Below, one piece after another: positions 12,675-23,002 of a stretch of DNA of 27,500 nucleotides. This stretch comes from Neocallimastix lanati (nom. inval.). Taxonomy: Eukaryota; Neocallimastigomycota; Neocallimastigomycetes; Neocallimastigales; Neocallimastigaceae. The position numbers were made by a program, and so were the translations under genes. The notes beneath the pieces were generated by a model. The model saw only the letters and a list, made by a program, of their open reading frames with translations. It made no database searches and was not told where the DNA came from. Where the stretch lies: positions 235,001 to 262,500 of the forward strand of contig JACVTC010000096.1 of the NCBI GenBank assembly GCA_016946835.1, in the 5' to 3' direction. Numbering within the stretch: position 1 is the stretch's first letter; every line of letters starts with the position of its first letter.

Positions 12675-12800
12675 TATTTTTCTGTAATGTATAAATAATC
12701 GGATGATGAGAAAGCATACGGAAGTGTTGTTGACTAACCTCACCTCAATATTCCCATTGCCATTAAGGGAGGGCTGAAACTGAGAGCGGTACAAACCAGA
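12675..12800. other. Short non-repetitive GC-richer island, unassigned
   Basis: About 100 bases of normal complexity lie inside kilobases of A/T repeat. On the plus strand ATGATGA (12703-12709, like a snoRNA box C) and CTGA (12774-12777, like box D, with another CTGA at 12780-12783) are spaced as in a C/D snoRNA, but no terminal stem is evident. A 24-codon plus-strand frame from the ATG at 12703 and a short minus-strand frame exist without recognisable similarity. It could be a small RNA, an exon remnant or a repeat fragment. Confidence 0.3.
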
Positions 12801-12856
12801 AATAAAAAATAATAATTAAATGAATAAGAAAAATTAAAAAAAATTAAAAATTATTG

Positions 12857-12887
<31 letters not shown>

Positions 12888-12954
12888 GAGAGAGAGAGAA
12901 TAAGAACAATATATAATAAGATATATTGAAAACAGAAAAAACATAAAACAAAAA

Positions 12955-14560
12955 TAAATAATAAATAATAAATAATTGAATAATAAATAATAAATAATAA
13001 ATAGTAAATAATAAATAAATAATAAATAATAAATAATAAATAATTGAATAATAAATAATAAATAATAAATAATAGATAATAAATAATAAATAATAATTAA
13101 TAATTAATTAAATAATAAATAATTGAATAATTGAATAATAAATAATAAATAATAATAAATAATGGAATAATTAAATAATAAATAATAAATAATAAATAAT
13201 GAATAATAAATAAATAAAAAAATAAATAAATAAATAAATAAATAATGGAATAATAAATAATTGAATAATAAATAATAAATAATAAATAATAAATAATGAA
13301 TAATAAATAATAAATAATAAATCTAAATAATAAATAATAAATAGTAAATAATAAATAAATTATAAATAATAAATAATAAATAATAAATAATAAATAATAA
13401 ATAATAAATAATAAATAATAAATAATAAATAATAAATCTAAATAATAAATAATAAATAGTAAATAATAAATAAATAATAAATAATAAATAATAAATAAAT
13501 AATGGAATAATAAATAATTGAATAATAAATAATAAATAATAAATAATAAATAATAAATAATAAATAATAAATAATGAATAATGAATAATTGAATAATAAA
13601 TAATAAATAATAAATAATAGATAATAAATAATAAATAATAAATAATAAATAATAAATAATAAATAATAAATAATAAATAATTGAATAATAAATAATAAAT
13701 AATAAATAATAGATAATAAATAATAAATAATAAATAATAAATAATAAATAATAAATAATAAATAATTGAATAATAAATAATAAATAATAATAAATAATGG
13801 AATAATTAAATAATAAATAATAAATAATAAATAATAAATAATAAATAATAAATAATGGAATAATAAATAATAAATAATAAATAATGGAATAATAAATAAT
13901 AAATAATAAATAATAAATTATAAATAATAAATAATAAATAATAAATAATAAATAATAAATAATAAATTATAAATAATAAATAATAAATAATAAATAATAA
14001 ATAATAAATAATAAATAATAAAAAGAGTATTTATTAATAAATAATAAATAATAAATAATAAATAATAAATAATGGAATAATAAATAATAAATAATAAATA
14101 ATAAATAGTAAATAATAAATAATAAATAATAAATAATAAATAATAAATAAATAAAAAAATAAATAAATAAATAAATAAATAATGGAATAATAAATAATTG
14201 AATAATAAATAATGGAATAATAAATAATAAATAATAAATAATAAATTATAAATAATAAATACTACATAATAAATAATAAATAGTAAATAGTAAATAAATA
14301 ATAAATAATAAATAATAAATAATGGAATAATAAATAATAAATAATAAATAATAAATTATAAATAATAAATAATAAATAATAAATAATAAATAATAAATAA
14401 TAAATAATAAATAATAAATAATAAATTATAAATTATAAATAATAAATAATAAAAAGAGTATTTATTAATAAATAATAAATAATAAATAATAAATAATTAA
14501 TAAATAAATAATAAATAATTAATAAATAAATAATAAATAATAAATAATTAAAAAATTGAA
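12955..14560. repeat. 1.6-kb minisatellite of AATAAAT units
   Basis: A 7-bp unit AATAAAT repeats almost without break, with variant units TTGAATAAT and TGGAATAAT placed at intervals. A marker motif AAAAGAGTATTTATTAATAAA occurs at about 14021 and again at about 14452, which shows higher-order duplication of roughly 430 bp. No coding potential. Confidence 0.95.
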
Positions 14561-14629
14561 TAATTAACACTAATTTTTTATTCAGAATAAAAATAAATAT
14601 TTCAAATATTTAGCAGAAAAAAATATATT

Positions 14630-15390
14630 TTCATATATACTTCATATCTTCATATTTCTATATTTTATATTTTATATTTTATATTTCTATATTTTATATT
14701 TTTATATTTTATATTTTATATTTCTATATTTTATATTTTATATATTATATTTTATATTTCTATATTTTATATTTCTATATTTTATATTTTTATATTTCTA
14801 TATTTTATATTTTTATATTTTATATTTTATATTTCTATATTTTATATTTCTATATTTTATATTTTTATATTTTATATTTTTATATTTCTATATTTTATAT
14901 TTTATATTTCTATATTTTATATTTCTATATTTTATATTTTTATATTTTATATTTTATATTTCTATATTTTATATTTTATATATTATATTTTATATTTCTA
15001 TATTTTATATTTCTATATTTTATATTTTTATATTTTATATTTTATATTTCTATATTTTATATTTTATATATTATATTTTATATTTCTATATTTTATATTT
15101 CTATATTTTATATTTTTATATTTCTATATTTTATATTTTTATATTTTATATTTTATATTTCTATATTTTATATTTCTATATTTTATATTTTTATATTTTA
15201 TATTTTATATTTCTATATTTTATATTTTATATATTATATTTTATATTTCTATATTTTATATTTCTATATTTTATATTTTTATATTTCTATATTTTATATT
15301 TTTATATTTTATATTTTATATTTCTATATTTTATATTTCTATATTTTATATTTCTATATTTTATATTTTATATTTTATATTTTATATTTT
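14630..15390. repeat. G-free TATATTTTATATTTC array with higher-order repeats
   Basis: The plus strand has essentially only T, A and scattered C in units TATATTTTATATTTC, with TTTTTA and TTTTA variants. The marker TATATATTATATT occurs near 14738, 14976, 15065 and 15229. The interval between the last two (about 166 bp) is followed by the same order of variants again, so larger blocks have been duplicated. It abuts the preceding minisatellite at about 14.56-14.63 kb. Confidence 0.9.
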
Positions 15391-16790
15391 TTATTTATTA
15401 AAATTTTAGTAGTTAATTAAATAAATTTAAATTATAAAATAAATAAATAAATATTTAATAAATAAGTAAATAAAATTATATTATATTAATAAATTTCATA
15501 AATAAATTATATAACTTCTTCCAATAAGAGAGACTGAATCAAGGCGTATTTTATTGATTTTTAATATATACTTTTAAATAAATTTTTAATATAAACTTTA
15601 AAATAAATAAGAATATTAAAGTTATATATATAATAATATTCTTATTATATATATTTAGATGAAATAAACTATTTAATAAAATATTAAATATATTTAATAT
15701 TATAATTATTAATATATATGAATACTGAATAATAACTGATATAAAATGTGATATGCGGGACTTTTATGTGCAATAATTTATAAGCAGTGGGTTTTAAATA
15801 ATGGTAGTTTAGTAAATTTTATTAATAATAATATTTGTATAATTAAAATAATAATTCTAATTCCTATAAATTTTTATAAGAGAGTTCTCTATTTCTAATA
15901 TAAATAATTTAATTTATAAGAAATAGGTAATCTATTAATTATATATTCTAATATATAGAACTATATAAATTTTATATGAAATAAAGTATTATAATTATTA
16001 TAATTATAATAATACATATTGAAATAAAATAAAATAAAATAATTATTATCAAAAAGATATAAATTTTATATTTAATAATTATTATTAAATATACAAATAT
16101 GTTACTACATATACTTGTTTTATATCAAATGAAATATTCAAACCTTAATTAATATAAAATAGTTTTTATTATTCAAACATAAATTAATGTCATAAATCAA
16201 ATTTAAGTCTAATGATTTTATGATATACTTAATATGTGGCTTGATTTTTATTTATTAATTATACTATTAATTAATAATAAAATTTATTGCATAAGTCAAT
16301 GTTTTAATTCTTTTTTATTTTATATTTATATTTATATAGTTTTAAATATTTCCTTAAATAATAATTATTAATAGTTTATTTTAATCACAAAAACAATTAA
16401 TTAAATAGTTAATTATAACTAAATAACATAAAAATAAAAACATTTCTCTGATTAAGAGAAGTGTGAAGTTAAGTTGTGTTGTATTGAGTAATGTAAAGTT
16501 AGTTTGTTATTAAAAGTATAAGAAAGTTGTTAAATAGTCTTTTTAAATATAGGTAGTTTCTAAATATAATTAAATAAATAAATAAATAATAAACTAATAA
16601 ATTTAATAAATAAATCCCCAACAAAAGTACATCGAACTTTTGAGTTGTATATCAATATTTAATAATTATTATTAAATATACAAATATGTTAACTACACCA
16701 TTTGTTTTATATCAAGATTATTTTATAAATCATATGATAATTAATCAAGTAATAAAATAATAATGATTAATTTATTTTTATGTAATTACT
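15391..16790. other. Spacer of moderate complexity, no gene recognised
   Basis: Less repetitive than the flanking satellites. It holds a 36-bp direct repeat (16068-16103 and 16655-16690), a hairpin TTCTCT/AGAGAA at about 16444-16460 and a 90-nt C-free tract at 16449-16538. Around 15730-15830 a minus-strand frame of normal amino-acid variety runs for about 40 codons, too short to call. It may be old upstream sequence of the ankyrin cluster. Confidence 0.55.
16068..16714. repeat. Direct repeat pair, 36 bp identical then imperfect
   Basis: The block 16068-16103 (starting ATATTTAATAATTATTATTA and ending CAAATATGTT) is identical to 16655-16690. Similarity continues imperfectly for about 23 bases through TTGTTTTATATCA in both copies. 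The two copies are 587 bp apart, upstream of ankyrin copy 1. Confidence 0.85.
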
Positions 16791-16821
16791 AATAAAATAC
16801 TGATTCTGGGCAGTACTGAGA

Positions 16822-16864
16822 AATTACATGAATATACACATCCATTGCATACAAGCATGTAATT
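16822..16864. promoter_or_regulatory. Conserved inverted repeat upstream of ankyrin copy 1
   Basis: AATTACATG at 16822-16830 pairs perfectly with CATGTAATT at 16856-16864. The loop contains TCCATTGCATACA, which is also found in the corresponding structure at 23236-23274 upstream of copy 2. It lies about 1.1 kb upstream of the ATG. Function unknown; possibly a protein-binding site or an RNA hairpin. Confidence 0.45.
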
Positions 16865-17880
16865 ATTTACTTAACCCTTTGCCATTTCCATACGATTTAG
16901 AGAGAGAGAGAAATAATTAGATATTTAAAAAGATGAGAATCTTTATATTTTTTTTTTTTCAATTTGTTAAGTGATAAATTTTTTTGGACAAACCAAACTT
17001 ATTAGGTACAAAAGATTTTTTTAGTGAGAAGTTTATTTAATAGAAAATTTAAATATAAAATTTATTTATTATTTAAAAATAATAAATTTAAATTAACACT
17101 AAAATAAAAATTTTTTTCTTATGTTAATAGAATGTCCACTTTTATTTATTAAATACACTTTTTTTTTTTTTTTTTTTTTTATAAATATAACCTTCCTTCG
17201 TTATATTTACAAATTATAAAAGTTTTCTTTTATTTATTATTATATTAATATTAATGTATTTTTTTTAAATGAAATTCCTTTTATTTGGAATGAGCATTGA
17301 TAATTTTACTTATTTTATTGTATATTACTATAGGAATATTTTCAATAATATCTTAATTGCGTTTGTTATTATTATAAAAAAGAGATTAAATTTAATTTCA
17401 TTTTATTTAATTAAATATTTTTGATTTAATAAATATCAAATATAAATTTTATAAATTGAGAGTATATAACTATAATTTCATAAATTTCGTACAAAAAATT
17501 TTATTTTTTGTTAATTTTAGTTTGAAAATATAAACAAATTTAATAATACAAAAAAAAAAAAAATGATAAAAAAAATTTTTTTAAATAAAAAATAATTAAA
17601 ATAGAAAATTAAATAAATAATTAAAAATTTTTATTTTTTTTATGTCCAAAAGTTTTAAAAATTTTTTTTATAAAATTTTTTAATATCCAATTAAATTTTT
17701 AATATAAAATTTTTTTTTATATTTCTTTATTTTTTAATATTAATTATCAATCTATATAAAAATACCATTCATTTAATATTTTTTTTTATTTTTTATTTTT
17801 TTTTATTTTTTTTTTGTTTTATTATATTTTTGTTTTACTTTTTTGTTTTATTTTTAATTATATATTATATATATTTACTT

Positions 17881-17997
17881 AAAATATTTAAAGAATATCT
17901 CTAACAATTATTATTTGTATATTCTTTTATTCATTAAGAAAATAAAAATTATTTAAAGAAAAGATAATAATTAAAAAAAAAAATAAATAAAATAAAT
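17881..17997 (+). promoter_or_regulatory. 5' flank shared by the ankyrin gene copies (copy 1)
   Basis: AAATATTTAAAGAATATC, then TAACAATTATTATTT, then AAGAAAATAAAAATTATTT and AAGAAAAGATAATAATTAAA lead directly to the ATG. The same order appears before copies 2 and 3. Such retention in neutral-looking A/T DNA fits either a core promoter and 5' UTR or simply recent duplication. Confidence 0.5.
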
Positions 17998-20267
17998 ATG
18001 ACTAATAGTATTAATAAGAAATACGAATTATTGGAGAAATATATTGGAGGTTTCGATGCAGATAAACAGTTAGAACATTTTATATATGATAATTACGATG
18101 ATTTTGATTTATATATATCTTCTTCTTTAATTAAATTATTAATTAAAAGGAATAAAATGGAGTTATTAAAAATTATTTTTAATCATTTAAGGCTTTATGA
18201 TAATGATTTTATTAAATGATTACTTTTTCAATATAAAAATAAAACTTCTATTTCTATAATTAATTTAAATAAAGAAATCCATAAAGATAAATATAAAATA
18301 ATAATAGATTATGAAAAAGATTATAGTTATGGAGATTATGTTAATGATTATAAAATTAAAAATATGAATAAAAATTTAATGAATTATTTAGTAGAACATG
18401 GAATAGATATAAATAAAGGAAATTGTTATGGTGAAACAGTATTATTTTATGCATGTAAAAGTGAAAATAAAGATTTAGTAGTATATTTGGTTGAACATGG
18501 AGCAGATATAAATAAACAAAAATGTTATGGTGAGACACCATTATTTTATGCATGTGAAAGTGGAAATAAAGATATAGTAGAATACTTGGTGGAACATGGA
18601 GCAGATGTAAATAAAGAAAAATGTTATGGTGAAACACCATTATTTTATGCATGTGAAAGTGGAAATAAAGATTTAGTAAAATTCTTGGTGGAACATGGTG
18701 CAGATATAAATAAAGAAAATAATGCAGGTGAAACACCATTATTTAGAGCATGTGAAAGTGGAAATAAAGATTTAGTAGAATACTTGGTGGAACATGGAGC
18801 AGATATAAATAAAGAAAATAAAGATGGTGAAACTGTATTATTAATTGCATGTGAAAGTGGAAATGAAAATTTAGTAGAATACTTGGTGAAACATGGAGCA
18901 GATAAAAATAAAGAAATTAATAGGTTTGGTGAAACAGTATTATTTAGAGCATGTAAAAATGGGAACAAAAATTTTGTTGAATACTTGGTGGAACATGGAG
19001 CAGATATAAATAAAGAAAATAAAGATGGTGAAACTGTATTATTTATTGCATGTGAAAGTTGAAGTAAAAATTTAGTAGAATACTTGGTGGAACATGGAGC
19101 AGATAAAAATAAAGAAAATTTATGCAGTGAAACACCTTTATTTAATGCATGTAAAAGTGGAAATAAAGATTTAGTAGAATACTCGGTGAAACATGGAGCA
19201 GATATAAATAAAGAAGCTAAATATGGTGAAACTGTATTATTTATTGCATGTGAAAATGGATATAAAGATTTAGTAAAATACTTGTTGAAGCATGGAGCCA
19301 ATATAAATAAAGAAAATAAATGGACAGGTGAAACAGTATTATTTAAACCATGTGAAAGTGGAAATCAAGATTTAGTAGAATACTTGGTGAAACATGGAGC
19401 ATATATAAATAAAGAAAATAGATATTATGAAACAGTATTATTTAATGCATGTGAGAGTGAAAATAAAGATATAGTAGAATACTTGTTGGAACATGGAGCA
19501 AATATAAATAAAGAAAATTGGAATGGTGAAACTGTATTATTTAGAACATGTAGAAATGGAAATAAAGATTTAGTAGAATACTTGGTGGAACATGGAGCAG
19601 ATATAAATAAAGAAAATTGGAATGGTGAAACTGTATTATTTATTGCATGTAGAAGTGGAAATAAAGGTTTAGTAGAATATTTGGTGGAACATGGAGAAGA
19701 TATAAATAAAGAAGATAAAGATGGTGAAACTGTATTATTTATTGCATGTAGAAGTGGAAATAAAGGTTTAGTAGAATACTTAGTGGAACATGGAGCTGAA
19801 ATAAATAAAGAAGATAAAGATGGTGAAACTGTATTATTTATTGCATGTGGAAGTGAAAATAAAAATGAATATTTAATATATATGGTGATACGTGGAGCAA
19901 ATATAAATTGTAAAAATCAAGATTTAATTGAATACTTGGTGGAACATGGAGCAGATATAGATAAAGAAAATAAAGATGGTGAAACACCATTATTTATTGC
20001 ATGTAAAAATGGATATAAAGACTTAGTAAAATACTTGGTGGAACATGGAGCAGATATAAATAAAGAAAATAAAAATGGTAAAACACCATTATTTATTGCA
20101 TGGAAAAATAGATATAAAAACTTAGTAAAATACTTGGTGGAACATGGAGCAGATTAAATTAAAAAAATAATAGGATTGGTAAAACAGTATTTTATTTTAG
20201 AAATAATTATATGCAACCATATTTAGTAAACTATGTTAAAAATATTATAGATGAAAATGAAAACTAA
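17998..20267 (+). pseudogene. Ankyrin-repeat protein, copy 1, with two in-frame TGA stops
   Basis: One frame runs from ATG 17998 to TAA at 20155-20157, interrupted only by TGA at 18217-18219 (TGG in copy 2) and TGA at 19060-19062 (a GGA position in the repeat unit). Residues 1-120 form the N-terminal cap domain (MTNSINKKYELLEKY, ISSSLIKLL, NKMELLKIIF, LLFQYKNKTSISIINLN). About 17 ankyrin units of 33 residues follow, of the form GETxLFxACxSGNKDLVEYL, plus one 19-residue partial unit near 19918. Past 20157 a frameshift and a stop separate the old C-terminus (GKTVFYFRNNYM to ENEN, TAA at 20265-20267). Probably an intracellular protein-interaction scaffold by family. Loss of function is the simplest reading; TGA readthrough is less likely because TGG is used normally for Trp. 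Confidence 0.85.
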
Positions 20268-20334
20268 CCAAAAAAAAAATTTCTTAATTACGTATAATTA
20301 AAGATAGAAATTTATCGATTTAATTTTTTTTTTT

Positions 20335-20650
20335 TTTTTATTTTATTTAACGATAAAATCCAGCTTCATCATTAAATTGATCTAAAAGTGCATATTTATA
20401 AATAATATATTATATTATATTATTTTATTTTATTTATTTTTTCTTTTATTTGTTTATTTTTATAATAAAATTATTATTATTTAATATAATTTTCTTTTTA
20501 ATATTTATGTATTTATTTATTTAATTTTTTAAATATTTAATGAGATAAATATGATTTCATTGAATCTTTATAAAAAATAAATATATATATATATGTATAT
20601 ATAAAATGAAATATTGAAAAAATAAAAAGTTTAAAAATATAATTTAAAAA
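20335..20650. repeat. 3' flank of ankyrin unit, copy 1
   Basis: Matches 26143-26500 downstream of copy 2. Shared landmarks are CCAGCTTCATC versus CCTGCTTCATC, GCATATTTATAAATAATATA, and TTAATGAGATAA followed by TATGATTT and TTGAATCT. The most complex part (20350-20392) reads on the minus strand as ALLDQFNDEAGFYR then stop, and in the plus frame as NPASSLN between stops. The homology shows that the duplicated unit extends at least 400 bp past the gene. Confidence 0.7.
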
Positions 20651-20769
20651 ATTTTAACTTTTTTTTTCTTTTTTACTTTTTTCAATTATTTCTTATAAAA
20701 AAAATTTAGTGTTTTAATATTTAAAAGTAAAATATATATACAATTATTATTATAAATAATGTATAATAA

Positions 20770-21391
20770 ATAATAAATATGATTTTTTATTAATAATAAA
20801 TAAATAATAAATAATAAATAAAAAATTATAAATAATTGAATAATAAATAATTGAATAATAAATAATTGAATAATAAATAATTAATAATAAATAATATAAA
20901 GAGTATTTATAAATAATAAATAATAAATAATAAATAATAAATAAAAAATAAATAATAATAAAATGTGTATTTATTAATAAATAATTGAATAATAAGTAAT
21001 AAATAATAAATAATAAATAATAAATAATAAATAATAAATAATAAATAATAAATAATAAAAAATAAATAATAAATAATAAATAATAAATAACAAATAATAA
21101 ATAATAAATAATAAATTATAAATAAATGAGTAATAAATAATAAATAATAAATAATAAATTATAAATAAATGAATAATAAATAGTAAATAATAAATAATAA
21201 ATAATAAAAGAAGTATTAATTAATAAATAACAATAAAAAAAGTATTTATAGTATTTATTAATAAATAATAATTAAATAAATGAATAATAAATAGTAAATA
21301 ATAAATAATAAATAATAAAAGAAGTATTAATTAATAAATAACAATAAAAAAAGTATTTATAGTATTTATTAATAAATAATAATTAAATAAA
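20770..21391. repeat. Second AATAAAT minisatellite with a 111-bp tandem duplication
   Basis: The same AATAAAT and TTGAATAAT units as at 12955-14560, with the shared marker AAAGAGTATTTAT at about 20896. At the right end a 111-bp unit (21171-21281, starting GAATAATAAATAGTAAATAA) is repeated at 21282-21391 without visible differences. Confidence 0.9.
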
Positions 21392-21670
21392 AAAAAATTA
21401 TATTAATAATTTACTTATTAATCAATAAAATAATATATAATAAATAAACAGACAGATAAATGATGAATTTCCATCATTTTAATATTAAAATGTTTTATCC
21501 ATCCAGTATAAAAAATGTTTTTTCTTTATAATTATTTTGATTATTATTTTGGTCTCTTTACTACTAAAATTATTATTTATCATATTTTTGATATTTTTGT
21601 ATGTATTTTATTATTAAATAAAAAAATTTATTTAATTATTAATTTATATATACATTTATTTATATAAATA
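21392..21670. other. AT-rich spacer with a small hairpin
   Basis: No gene. AAATGATG at 21458-21465 and CATCATTT at 21472-21479 form an 8-bp inverted repeat with a 6-nt loop, next to the palindrome TTTTAATATTAAAA (21477-21490). Confidence 0.5.
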
Positions 21671-22205
21671 TAACGAATTTGGATTTGAGTTAACAACAGC
21701 CAGTTGTTCCCATATCTTATAATGTAATCCTTTAAGAAACATGTAAATCATGGCCAGATTCGATGTAGTCCGAATTTTGGCAAGTTGTTTTGAACTGGTT
21801 AATATATTCTAACACTTGCCCATACTTTTTTGGACGAATGGTATCTAATTTATCATTTGCAACAATTGTCTTTTACTTCTGGATCCTCATAGTTAACTTT
21901 TAAGTTCCTTCTTAAAGTTATCTAAATTATCTATCAAGAGATCTTCATTATCCTGTAGATTGGAAGCCCAATTTAAAGGATCACCTTTTAAGAATGAGGT
22001 TTTAAATCTAACTTTTGACCTGTCCTCTGGAAAGTCTTCCGGGGTATCCTCAAAATTCATATTTACAATTGTGAGGAACCCTTTAACTTCTTTTCTTTCA
22101 CCTTTAAAAATCGGTGGCTTGTTAATCTTCCTTTTTTTCTTTTCGTCCGCATTCCGCGATATCTTCAATTTGGTGATTTCTTAGTCTAATATTGAGTTCT
22201 TCCAC
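21671..22205 (-). pseudogene. Ty3/gypsy-like retrotransposon gag relic
   Basis: On the minus strand the best frame (22168 to 21893) reads KINKPPIFKGERKEVKGFL, then a segment with FPEDRSKVRFKTSFLKGDPL and WASNLQ. This is the usual retrotransposon gag pattern: a Pro-Phe-Gly/Glu start, F..D..KV.F...FL.G and W. Beyond the stop at 21893-21895 similarity continues in other frames: KLDTIRPKKYGQVLEYINQF to about 21737, then a shift into FLKGLHYKIWEQLAVVNSN. Upstream another shift joins a short charged segment (VEELNIRLRNHQ). There are at least three frame breaks, no pol, and no clear LTR. It therefore cannot be active and is a fossil insertion between ankyrin copies 1 and 2. Confidence 0.75.
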
Positions 22206-22223
22206 TTTGGAAATAATGAAAAT

Positions 22224-22263
<40 letters not shown>

Positions 22264-22322
22264 AAAGGAATTCTTATTTACGATTATTATTTTTATTTTA
22301 AATTTATTATTATATTATGTAT

Positions 22323-22364
22323 AGTCGACATGGCTCGAACCGTTTGAAATGGTGCCAGTCGAGT
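22323..22364. other. Structured GC-richer stem-loop
   Basis: AGTCGACATGGC (22323-22334) pairs with GCCAGTCGAGT (22354-22364) with one mismatch and one bulge, and TCGAAC/GTTTGA inside can form a second small stem. It lies just upstream of the gag relic on that strand and contains TGGCACCATTT on the minus strand, which could be a degenerate primer-binding site, but a tRNA match could not be confirmed. Confidence 0.3.
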
Positions 22365-23000
22365 AAACATTTTATTTTATTTGTTATTTCGTAAATGTTT
22401 TATGTACGTCAGACATGAGTCATATTACAATTTATATAATAATTGATATCTTAATAATTATGGTATTTATACATAAAATTTATAAATATGTTATTTTAAA
22501 CTCTTGTTAACTTTACATTAAATAAATATTTACTATAAAATTATACTTAAAATATTACTAAGAATTAATAAATCAAATAAACCAAATTTTTATAGCTATA
22601 ATAAAGTATAAAGTGTAAATAATATTTTATTATTTCAAATTATGTATATATTTTATTAAATGTTGTTAAGTTATATATTATAAAATCTAGTTTCAACACC
22701 ATTTTAATATTTATGTAAATATATTATATATATAATATAAGGTATTTATAATTTAAAAAAAAATATTATACTTTTATAATATTTAATAAACATAATAAAT
22801 AATATGTGCATAAACACTCTACATATTAAAGATATACATAATTATAGGTGTACCTAATTATATCTATAAGTAGATAACTATATAAATTCAATGAATGATT
22901 TATTTATCCAAAATCGAAACAAAAAAAAAAAAATACTATTGTTTTTATTTTAATTAATTATTCAAAGAGTATTATTAATTATTAAATCTATGATCAATAA
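22365..23000. other. Gene-free spacer
   Basis: Ordinary A/T-rich sequence between the gag relic and the upstream flank of ankyrin copy 2. No open frame, RNA gene or repeat array was recognised. Confidence 0.6.
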
Positions 23001-23002
23001 TA

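Noticed and set aside
12695-12790. Another diverged copy of the 7TM terminal exon on the minus strand
   Set aside because: Only a few words (GAGG start, HF and HH positions) agree; the FPSxHY core is absent.
12955-14560. CRISPR-like array
   Set aside because: Unit of 7 bp with no spacers of constant size; the sequence is eukaryotic minisatellite.
18356-19301. Long minus-strand open frames opposite ankyrin copy 1
   Set aside because: Stop-free antisense frames arise from the 99-bp repeat (HxHxH and SAPCSTKYSTK patterns are reverse readings of the ankyrin units).
21960-22184. Plus-strand 74-codon open frame
   Set aside because: Antisense of the gag relic, whose minus-strand reading matches a known family pattern.
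22323-22364. A tRNA gene (TCGAACC resembles a T loop)
   Set aside because: Spacing from the loop to a terminal CCA is wrong by one base and the T and acceptor stems do not pair.
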